Below, one piece after another: positions 18,688 to 25,539 of a stretch of 64,000 bases of DNA; position 1 is the stretch's first letter; the number at the start of each line of letters is the position of its first letter. The position numbers and the translations under genes were made by a program. This DNA is from Candidatus Woodwardiibium gallinarum (GTDB lineage: Bacteria; Bacillota; Clostridia; Oscillospirales; CAG-382): assembly GCA_904419545.1 (NCBI GenBank), contig CAJFRY010000001.1, positions 142,948-206,947 on the forward strand. Direction: 5' to 3'. Under the pieces are notes generated by a model. It did no database searches. It had not been told where the DNA came from and was given only the letters and a program-made list of their open reading frames with translations.

Positions 18688-19317
18688 ATGTTTTTTGGGT
18701 ATTACAATATAGCCAATCTCGTCACCCTGCTTGGACTGGTTTCGTCTGTCCTCGCCTGTTTCAACGCAATGAACGGCAACATTAAAATGGGTGTGGTTAT
18801 GTTCCTGCTTGCCGGTCTTTGCGATATGTTTGACGGCAGGATTGCGCGGAGCCTGAAAATGCGCTCCGGCCGCGAGAAGCTGTTCGGCGTGCAGATCGAT
18901 ACGGTCTGCGATATGGTTTCTTTCGGTGTGACGCCCGTCATCATCGGATATGCGCTTGGTATGCGCGGCGTATTTGATATCCTCGTATTCCTTCTCTTTG
19001 CTGTCTGCGGCGGCGTACGGCTGGCTTATTTCAATACGCAGGCAATTGCGCGTCCCGATTTGAAAATGGATCATTTTACCGGTGTGCCGATTCCTTTCAT
19101 CTGTTATGTGCTGCCTTTTCTTGTTCTGCTGATGTGCTTCGTCCCGTTTTCCGTGATGCGTGTCGTTCTTCCGATTGCGTATCTCCTCATTGCCTTCGGT
19201 TACATACTCAAAATCCGCATCGCAAAAATGTCGCTCCGCACCGGCTTGATTATGGTCGCTGTTGAGGCTGCCTGCGTCCTCGGTCTGTTCCTCGCCGGCG
19301 ATATACTTCTGGGATAA
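18688..19317 (+). CDS. pssA: CDP-diacylglycerol--serine O-phosphatidyltransferase
   Basis: 209 residues, six or so membrane helices. The CDP-alcohol phosphatidyltransferase motif is intact: CDMFDGRIARSLKMRSG...GVQIDTVCDMVSFG (DG-x2-AR-x-G-x3-D-x3-D). The short N-terminal NIANLVTLLGLVSSVLACFNAM and the PssA-like VSFGVTP favour serine as acceptor, giving phosphatidylserine for PE synthesis. Last gene of the housekeeping run, 18 bp after rsgA. Confidence 0.9.
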   Translation: MFFGYYNIANLVTLLGLVSSVLACFNAMNGNIKMGVVMFLLAGLCDMFDGRIARSLKMRSGREKLFGVQIDTVCDMVSFGVTPVIIGYALGMRGVFDILVFLLFAVCGGVRLAYFNTQAIARPDLKMDHFTGVPIPFICYVLPFLVLLMCFVPFSVMRVVLPIAYLLIAFGYILKIRIAKMSLRTGLIMVAVEAACVLGLFLAGDILLG

Positions 19318-19539
19318 ACCCGCGGCGTACTGAGAGGTTTTCGGCGGCGGCATGTGGTTGAAAGAGAAACGTCCGGCCTTTTTGCTTCGCTTCGGAAACA
19401 TATACTTGCGTGTGTCGATAAGGCATCTGCATTCGGATATAGAATGCATGCGCGGCCAAATCCCCCCAGCGTCTATAGAACTCGGAGCTTCGCGCCTGTC
19501 CGTAAAGGGCAGGCGCTTTGCGGATAAATAAATGAAGAG

Positions 19540-20117
19540 AAGCTGACGATTGATGGATTCGTAGCGGAAGTACATTTCGGAACGGATGGGCACATTTGCT
19601 TTGCTCTTTATGGGCTGCGCTGCGATGCTTGTCAGGTGCAGTTTGGTCAACGGAGGAGGCTGTCTGCTTACCGCGCTTGCGTTCGGCCTTGGCATTATTG
19701 GCGAGCGTATTGTGTTGGAAGCATTTCCGGAGCTATGTAGCCCTGTCGTTTCTGTCGGCGTCCTGCTGCGCGGCGCAATGAAGGCCGGCCGTTCGTCGGT
19801 GTGGGCGTTCCGGCAAGGTCTTTACGGCTCCAATACGCTTGCAGGTGTCGGCAGAAGTGCGGCGTTCGACCGAGCGTGGAGATTTTGCCGACCTTTATTT
19901 TCGTGCCGGCTGTTCTTGGCGCGGCCTCGTAAACACAGACGCATGGCTCATCCGGCGGTCTGAACATCGGATTTACATTTTCGGCATCAGCCTCACCGGC
20001 ACGTCCGTAAATCCTGCAAGGAGCATCGGACCCGCTGTTGCTGCGTTGCCGAACTGCAAACGGAGCCGCCGGTCGGCGCGGCGGCAGTATATAAGTTTCC
20101 GGAAAATGAAAGCTTGA
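19540..20117 (+). pseudogene. aquaporin (AqpZ/MIP family) pseudogene, several frameshifts
   Basis: No single frame gives a sensible protein, but switching frames recovers aquaporin blocks in order: FVAEVHFGT then GTFALLFMGCAAMLV (TM1), LLTALAFGLGI (TM2), GSISGAM immediately followed in another frame by PVVSVGVLLRGAMK (remnant of the ISGxxxNPAV first pore loop, now broken by a TAG), PTFIFVPAVLGAAS (TM4), IGFTFS, and GISLTGTSVNPARSIGPAV (second NPA loop, still perfect). At least four frame changes and internal stops are needed, so the gene is dead. It is followed by an intact terminator. The ORF-track entries at 19586, 19596 and 19839 are fragments of it. The 220 bp between pssA and this pseudogene show nothing else. 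Confidence 0.85.
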
Positions 20118-20138
20118 ATCGGAAGGATCGCCTATTTT

Positions 20139-20172
20139 CGGTGTGTCTCAGAATGAGGCGCACCGTATTTTT
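20139..20172 (+). terminator. rho-independent terminator of the aquaporin pseudogene
   Basis: 12-bp stem CGGTGTGTCTCA / TGAGGCGCACCG (two G-U pairs) with a GAA loop, followed by TATTTTT. Confidence 0.75.
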
Positions 20173-20280
20173 CGTTTGTTGATCGCCTGTTGTGAAACTT
20201 CTACCGCAGGTAGATGTCCAACGCTTGCGCGCAGCGCGCGGAACGGGTAAACTAAAGACATCAAAAGGAGGTCGTGTTGT

Positions 20281-21717
20281 ATGAAAAACGATACATTCGG
20301 CTTTTTCCTGCGTGACTTGCGGGAGCAAAACGGCTTGTCGCAGTCGCAGCTCGGCAGGCTCGCGGGTGTTTCGGATAAGGCGGTTTCCAAATGGGAAAAC
20401 GATACCGCGCGTCCGCAGAGCCGTCTGCTGTACCGACTGGCTTCCGTGCTCGGCGTTACCGTCGACGAGCTGCTGTCCTGCCGCCGCCGTCCGCCGGAAA
20501 ACAAAGGGGAAGGGGTATGCAAAATGAAGGACGGCTTGTGGAAACAGGCGCATCACGCGCTGCGCGTCCGGTATGGGGAAGCCTTGCCGGTCGGGGTCCT
20601 CAACCGCTATCTGAGCGAATTCGAAGCGCTGCGGATGACAGACGCCATCCTCTGCTTTGAGCTGCTCCGCCGCATTTCCGTGCGGGCCGCGGAGACAGGG
20701 GAGCACGTCCGCGCAAAGGGCGCCATCGGCTCGTCCTTTATCGCCTTTGTAATGGGGGCGACCGAGGTCAATCCGCTGAAGGCGCATACCTTTTGTCCGA
20801 ACTGCCGTCGCTTCGAGTGGGCCGGCGGTGTCCGCTGCGGCTGGGATATCCCCGAAAAGCGCTGTGCCTGCGGCACGCCGCTCCTTCGGGACGGCCACGA
20901 CGTTCCGTTTGCGCCACTGCAGGAAACGGTGCACTGTCTGCGTCTGGACCTCTCGGTCTCTTATGGCGGCTGTAAAACAGTGCGGGAAACGGTTCGCTCG
21001 TTTTTCGCCGATGTCCCCGTCGTCACACTGCGCCGGAAAGCGTATCCGAAGCTGGAAACGCTGGTGGCGGTTACCGAAAATATCCCCGGCCTGACCGACG
21101 GACAAACCCTGCCGTTTGAAGAATACGGCATCCTGCTGCGGAACTGCCCCGCCGTTACGCTGATGCCGGACGCAGACCTGGACGCGCTCCGCCGCTTGGA
21201 GGCCGATACGGGAATATCCTGCCGTGCGGCTGTATTCGCCGTCCCGGAGGTGCTGGAAGCTGTCAGAGCGGGAGAGACGCAGGGTGTGCCGGAATTGTGC
21301 TCGGCGCAGTTTCGGGCAATCCTCGGCACGTCGCCATCGCCGACCTTTCACGATGTGATTCAGGCGCTGGGGCTGCTGCACGGCGCCGGAGACACACATG
21401 ACGGCCTGCCGCTGGCCGATGCAGTCGCGTATCGGGACGACATTTTTACGAAAATCCAAAGCCGTATGGACGGTCCTTCCGGGTTCGCGTATAAGGTGAT
21501 GCATGACGTTTCCCGCGGCGTCTATGCCAGGGGCGGGATGTCTGCCGAGCTGCAAAAACAGCTTTCGGCACTTGGCTTCGACGAGCGCTTCACGAACTCT
21601 CTTGCCGAGTCCCGCTTCATGTATCCCAAGGCGCATGGCGTGCTGTACGCCCGTTATGCGCTGCTGTTTTTGTATTTCAGGCTCCACTACCCGGAAAGCT
21701 TTCAAAAACGAATGTAA
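20281..21717 (+). CDS. XRE-family HTH protein fused to a PolC-like (DNA polymerase III alpha) core
   Basis: 478 residues behind AAAAGGAGGTCG. Residues ~7-64 are a classic XRE HTH (LREQNGLSQSQLGRLAGVSD...WENDTARPQ). Residues ~95-478 align by eye, in order, with the C-terminal half of Gram-positive PolC: AKGAIGSSFIAFVMGATEVNP (PolC: SRGSVGSSF...TEVNP), HTFCPNC...CACGTPLLRDGHDVPF (PolC zinc ribbon and KDGHDIPF), LRLDLSVS at the catalytic PDIDLNFS, FRAILGTSPSPTFHDVIQALGLLHG, AYRDDIF (PolC CRDDIM), FAYKVMHDVSRG, and RFMYPKAHGVLYA (PolC KYMFPKAH). The first catalytic Asp is Arg, the third catalytic region (LKLDILGHD) is not preserved, and the PHP, exonuclease and much of the fingers are absent. It is therefore probably a non-polymerising regulator. 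Monocistronic; ends in a shared terminator. Confidence 0.82.
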   Translation: MKNDTFGFFLRDLREQNGLSQSQLGRLAGVSDKAVSKWENDTARPQSRLLYRLASVLGVTVDELLSCRRRPPENKGEGVCKMKDGLWKQAHHALRVRYGEALPVGVLNRYLSEFEALRMTDAILCFELLRRISVRAAETGEHVRAKGAIGSSFIAFVMGATEVNPLKAHTFCPNCRRFEWAGGVRCGWDIPEKRCACGTPLLRDGHDVPFAPLQETVHCLRLDLSVSYGGCKTVRETVRSFFADVPVVTLRRKAYPKLETLVAVTENIPGLTDGQTLPFEEYGILLRNCPAVTLMPDADLDALRRLEADTGISCRAAVFAVPEVLEAVRAGETQGVPELCSAQFRAILGTSPSPTFHDVIQALGLLHGAGDTHDGLPLADAVAYRDDIFTKIQSRMDGPSGFAYKVMHDVSRGVYARGGMSAELQKQLSALGFDERFTNSLAESRFMYPKAHGVLYARYALLFLYFRLHYPESFQKRM

Positions 21718-21752
21718 AAAAATGGGGACGCCCTTGATCAGTAGGACGTCCC
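21716..21752 (-). terminator. terminator between HTH-PolC-like gene and MBL-fold gene (convergent)
   Basis: GGGACG...CGTCCC stem with an extra inner CCT/AGG pairing; on the minus strand it is followed by CATTTTTTT. The stem lies between two convergent genes and may act in both directions, but the T-run serves the minus gene. Confidence 0.65.
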
Positions 21753-21762
21753 GCGCATTGCT

Positions 21763-22596
21763 TTACAGATCGATCTGCATTCCGTCATAGGCAGTCATAA
21801 AACCCAACTTTTCTGCTACCGGCACCAATTCGTCGTGAATCAGGCCGCTGTTGTGCGAGAAGTGGTTGATACATAGCTTTGTGTCCTTCCCGATGACGCC
21901 GACGGCTTCCAGCCGTTCCTTGGTCACCACGCAGCTATCCAGTCCCAGATGGCCGCCGCTGCTCTTGAGCTGTCCGAACGTGCAGTCGAAGGAAATGAAG
22001 TCCGCCTTCAGTTTGATGCTTTGCAGGTAATCGTAAACCTCGTCGAACAAAAGCCCCGTGTCGTGCAGATACAGCACCTTCGCACTGCCGTCGTCGATGA
22101 GGTAGAGATGGCCCACCTCATGCGGCATATGGTTGGCGGGCAGCGCCGTGACCGTGTAGCGGCCGAGCTGTGTCGGCGTGTAGAGGGACATTGCGTATGT
22201 ATCCACGTATTTCCCGGGGTCCTCTTTGTAAAAGGATTTGTAGTGCTCCCAGACTGAAAGCACCGCTTCGCTTGCGGCGATGGTGATTGTTTCCTGCGTC
22301 AGATCATGCGCGAATACGCCTTTGATGCGCATCAGCAGATCGGTCGGGGCAAAATGGTCGGTGTGCGAATGCGTGACCAGCAAATAACGGCAGGCCGACA
22401 AATCCAGCCCGCAATGGAGCACATGATGATAGGAATCGGAAGGAAAATCGATGAGCAAATCATCATTGATGAGCGCCTGTGAACGCGTGCGGATGTTTCG
22501 TCCGCCCGCTTCGGCTGCGCGGCGGCAGTGGTCGCAGTTGCAGAATACGGCGGGCCAGCCCTCCGCCGCGGCGGTACCGAGGTATCTGAATTTCAT
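21763..22596 (-). CDS. MBL-fold metallohydrolase (PhnP-like)
   Basis: 277 residues. Begins MKFRYLGTAAAEGWPAVFCNCDHCRRA, an N-terminus with a Cys/His cluster resembling the PhnP branch of metallo-beta-lactamase-fold phosphodiesterases. Metal motifs: THSHTDHF (HxHxDH), ANHMPHE, YLHDTG and INHFSHN. Cytosolic. The exact substrate (cyclic phosphodiester or similar) is unknown, and no phn genes are nearby. The start at 22596 follows AAAGGATG; the track start at 22716 would run through the rpmE promoter region. Confidence 0.88.
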   Translation of the reverse strand: MKFRYLGTAAAEGWPAVFCNCDHCRRAAEAGGRNIRTRSQALINDDLLIDFPSDSYHHVLHCGLDLSACRYLLVTHSHTDHFAPTDLLMRIKGVFAHDLTQETITIAASEAVLSVWEHYKSFYKEDPGKYVDTYAMSLYTPTQLGRYTVTALPANHMPHEVGHLYLIDDGSAKVLYLHDTGLLFDEVYDYLQSIKLKADFISFDCTFGQLKSSGGHLGLDSCVVTKERLEAVGVIGKDTKLCINHFSHNSGLIHDELVPVAEKLGFMTAYDGMQIDL

Positions 22597-22710
22597 AGCC
22601 TTTTCATCCTTTCGGTATGTGCAGGCGCGGCGTTTGATGCGCACGTCTGCCGGTTGGATATGAGTATATACGATTTTTCCGGAAAACGCAATATTTTTTG
22701 AAAAAAAGGC

Positions 22711-22739
22711 TTGCAATTTTCGAAGCGGTATGGTATACT
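22711..22739 (+). promoter_or_regulatory. sigma-A-type promoter of rpmE
   Basis: TTGCAA (22711-22716), 17-bp spacer, TATACT (22734-22739), 33 bp before the rpmE ATG. Confidence 0.75.
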
Positions 22740-22772
22740 GTTTCTCGTTAAGATGAAAGCGAGGGATAAAGA

Positions 22773-22973
22773 ATGAAGCAGGGTATGCATCCGGAATACA
22801 AAGACACGGTAATCAAATGTGCGTGCGGTGCGGAGTATCCGACCAAGTCCACGAAGGATTCTGTCAAGGTTGACATATGTGCGAAGTGCCATCCGTTCTT
22901 CACCGGCAAGCAGAAGTTTGTCGATGCGGGCGGCCGCGTAGATAAATTCAAGAAGAAGTTCAACCTCGAATAG
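22773..22973 (+). CDS. rpmE: 50S ribosomal protein L31 (zinc-binding form)
   Basis: 66 residues: [19 protein letters not shown], then [25 protein letters not shown], the L31 signature. The CxC and CxxC pairs mark the zinc-containing (C+) paralogue type. Monocistronic between its own promoter and terminator. Confidence 0.97.
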   Translation: MKQGMHPEYKDTVIKCACGAEYPTKSTKDSVKVDICAKCHPFFTGKQKFVDAGGRVDKFKKKFNLE

Positions 22974-22992
22974 TCTTGCTTTGTATTTTTGG

Positions 22993-23028
22993 AGCAGCAC
23001 AGGTTTTTTGCTTGTGCTGCTTTTTTTG
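22993..23028 (+). terminator. rho-independent terminator of rpmE
   Basis: Stem AGCAGCACA / TGTGCTGCT around a T-rich loop, then TTTTTTTG. It lies just before the hflX start. Confidence 0.88.
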
Positions 23029-23048
23029 TTTGTGAAAGGGGTGTTTTT

Positions 23049-24335
23049 ATGGAAGAAGAACGCATGGATACCGAGCGGGGCGCGCGGGCCGTGCTCGTCG
23101 CGCTCAACGACGGCGGACTGACCGAGCGTGCACTGTCCGCGTCGCTGAACGAATTGTCGCGCCTGCTGGATACGGCAGGCGGCAGCGAAGCCGCCCGCGT
23201 TGTCCAGAACGCGCCGTCTGCTGACCCGAAAACCTATATCGGCTCGGGTAAAGCGAAGGAAATCGCAGAATTTGTCCGAAATGACGGGAATATCGATCTC
23301 GTCGTGTTTGATAACGAACTCTCGCCCTCCCAGATCCGCAATCTGGAGGATATACTCGACGTCCGCGTCATTGACCGCACAATGTTGATTTTGGACATCT
23401 TTGCGCTTCACGCCGTTACCGGCGAGGGAAAGCTTCAGGTTGAAATTGCCTGTCTGCGCTACAGTGCGCCGCGTCTGACCGGCAAAGGGAAGTCGCTCTC
23501 CCGTCAGGGCGGGACCAGCGGTCCGATCGGCTCGCGCGGCCCGGGCGAGAGCAAGCTCGAGCTGGACCGCCGCCGCATCCGGGAACGGATCAGCGCCTTG
23601 AATGCCGAGCTGAAAAACATCGAAAAAACGCGCGCCGTCAACCGCAGCCAGCGGATACGGGCCGGGATTCCCACAGCCGCGATTGTCGGCTATACCAATG
23701 CAGGAAAGTCAACGCTGCTGAACCGTCTGACCGACGCAGGTATCCTCGCAGAGGATAAGCTTTTCGCTACACTCGACCCGACTACGCGGCGGCTTACGCT
23801 TCCGCGCGGCGGCGAGATGCTGCTGACTGATACCGTCGGTTTCATCGACCGTTTGCCTACGCATCTGATCAAAGCGTTTAAGTCCACGCTCGAGGAGGCT
23901 GTTTTTGCCGACATCATTATCCACCTCGTCGATGCGGGCGAGCCGGCGGAAGAACGCACGCGAAAGTATGGCGTTACACTTCGGCTGCTGGAGGAGTTGG
24001 GCATTTCCGGCAAACCGATGCTTGAGGTGTATAATAAGATGGATGCCGCAGTAGACACCGATTTTATTCCGTCCGCTGCCGTCTGCATCTCCGCCGCAGA
24101 CGGTACCGGCATCGACCGACTGCTCGATGCGCTGGAACAGACCGCCGAGAATGGAAATCACACGGTAAAGCTCTTTATTCCGCATAGGGAAGCAGGAGCT
24201 GTCAGCGAGCTGTTTGAACGTGCGCGCGTTATTGAGCGTGCATATACCGATGAAGGAATTTGCTTAACGGTTTGCTGTGATGAAAAAACAATTGGGCGTT
24301 ATAAACAATTTATTGTGAACGCTTTTGGCAAATAA
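23049..24335 (+). CDS. hflX: ribosome-associated GTPase HflX
   Basis: 428 residues; GTPase that splits stalled 70S ribosomes. The N-terminal HflX domain contains DPKTYIGSGKAKEIAEFV and VVFDNELSPSQIRNLE, then GPGESKLELDRRRIRERI, then the G domain GYTNAGKST (G1), DTVGFIDRLP (G3) and VYNKMDA (G4). The start at 23049 follows GAAAGGGGTG; the track start (22989) lies inside the rpmE terminator. Confidence 0.96.
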   Translation: MEEERMDTERGARAVLVALNDGGLTERALSASLNELSRLLDTAGGSEAARVVQNAPSADPKTYIGSGKAKEIAEFVRNDGNIDLVVFDNELSPSQIRNLEDILDVRVIDRTMLILDIFALHAVTGEGKLQVEIACLRYSAPRLTGKGKSLSRQGGTSGPIGSRGPGESKLELDRRRIRERISALNAELKNIEKTRAVNRSQRIRAGIPTAAIVGYTNAGKSTLLNRLTDAGILAEDKLFATLDPTTRRLTLPRGGEMLLTDTVGFIDRLPTHLIKAFKSTLEEAVFADIIIHLVDAGEPAEERTRKYGVTLRLLEELGISGKPMLEVYNKMDAAVDTDFIPSAAVCISAADGTGIDRLLDALEQTAENGNHTVKLFIPHREAGAVSELFERARVIERAYTDEGICLTVCCDEKTIGRYKQFIVNAFGK

Positions 24336-24423
24336 GCACAAAGAATAGCGGACTTTCGCCGAACCTCTCTCCTTTGACTTTTGTGTTATCATGCACATAT
24401 GCTATATGGAAGGGGGTGAATCG

Positions 24424-25323
24424 ATGAAAGGGATAGACGTATCGATCTTTCAAGGCGAGGTCGATTGGCCGTCGGTGCGTGACGCCGGCATTGAGTTTGC
24501 GATCATCAAGTGTTCGCAGGGCGGCTTTACCAACAGCAGCGCCATCTCGCCCTTCACAGACCGCTATTTCAAGCGTAATATCGTCGGCGCGTCCGATGCG
24601 GGCCTGCTCTGCGGCGCGTACCATCTTCTGATGGGCGTGACAGAGGAGGACGTAGCGGAGGAGGCACGGTATGTCGTCGAGCTGCTTGCGCCGTATAAGG
24701 AGCGCATCACGCTCCCGGTAGCCGTGGATATTGAAGACGCGCGCTACAGACGCAACTCGCGTCAGCTTAACAGTACCCTTGCGCTGGAGTTTATGCGGAT
24801 CGTCGGGGAGGCCGGCTATCAAACGATGCTGTATACCAACCGCGATTTCCTGCAAAACTACTACGATGACGAAATGCTCGGCGACATTCCGATTTGGTTT
24901 GCACTGTACCGCAATCCGCGTTCGGATGAAAATGTGCCGCAGGACTGGGCCAACATTATCTTCTGGCAGTGGAACGACGGCGGTACCGTCAGCGGTATCC
25001 GAGGCGCCGTCTCACAGGATGTTTCCTACGGCGAATATGCCGAAAAGGCGTTCGGCGTCGGCAGTGTGGTGCGCATAAACCCTTCTGCGGAATATTATTT
25101 CAGCAAGGGGCCGCGCATTCCCGCGTGGGTCAAGAATGATTATGATCATATCGTTTCAGCGACGACCTATCGCGGTCAGCCCGTCGTTAAGAACGGCGAC
25201 ACCTGTGTTCTGCTCGGTCAAAAGATCTCGCGTCGGGACGGTAAGATCTCCGAAGGGATCAACACTTGGTGCTCCGTCCGGGAACTGACGCCGGTCGAGC
25301 CCGGCAGTCCGCAGCGCGTTTGA
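24424..25323 (+). CDS. GH25 family lysozyme (N-acetylmuramidase)
   Basis: 299 residues. The GH25 barrel spans ~1-205: MKGIDVSIFQGEVDWPSVRDAG..FAIIKCSQG, and LPVAVDIEDARY with the acidic catalytic pair; QWNDGGTVSGIRGAVSQDVS is the usual closing segment. The C-terminal ~70 residues (AWVKNDYDHIVSATTYRGQ...) resemble an SH3-like or cell-wall-binding tail. No signal peptide is visible, as in phage endolysins, so it could be a domesticated phage lysin or act at mother-cell lysis. The start at 24424 follows GGAAGGGGG. No other phage genes nearby. Confidence 0.9.
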   Translation: MKGIDVSIFQGEVDWPSVRDAGIEFAIIKCSQGGFTNSSAISPFTDRYFKRNIVGASDAGLLCGAYHLLMGVTEEDVAEEARYVVELLAPYKERITLPVAVDIEDARYRRNSRQLNSTLALEFMRIVGEAGYQTMLYTNRDFLQNYYDDEMLGDIPIWFALYRNPRSDENVPQDWANIIFWQWNDGGTVSGIRGAVSQDVSYGEYAEKAFGVGSVVRINPSAEYYFSKGPRIPAWVKNDYDHIVSATTYRGQPVVKNGDTCVLLGQKISRRDGKISEGINTWCSVRELTPVEPGSPQRV

Positions 25324-25334
25324 CGCAATTTCGG

Positions 25335-25380
25335 ACGCAAAGGATGCCCCGCATACAGAAGTGTGTGCGGGGCGTCTGAA
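25335..25380 (+). repeat. nested inverted repeat downstream of the lysozyme gene
   Basis: GCCCCGCA (25346-25353) pairs with TGCGGGGC (25366-25373), with outer GACG/CGTC and ATTTC/GAAAT pairs. No T-run follows, so it is either a weak terminator or an mRNA-stabilising hairpin. Confidence 0.5.
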
Positions 25381-25456
25381 ATTCTGCGCTTGGCTAAATA
25401 CGTTTTTAGCACAGTGTCTAATTCGATACACGAAATGTTAATTTTATAAAAAGGTC

Positions 25457-25484
25457 TTGCTTTTTCGCCAAAATAGCGTATAAT
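25457..25484 (+). promoter_or_regulatory. promoter of the beta-helix surface protein
   Basis: TTGCTT (25457-25462), 16-bp spacer, TATAAT (25479-25484), 55 bp before the ATG. Confidence 0.7.
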
Positions 25485-25539
25485 GATAGACAATACATGA
25501 CTGTGTTTGCAGTCGGGGAAAGAAGAAAGGAAAATCGAT

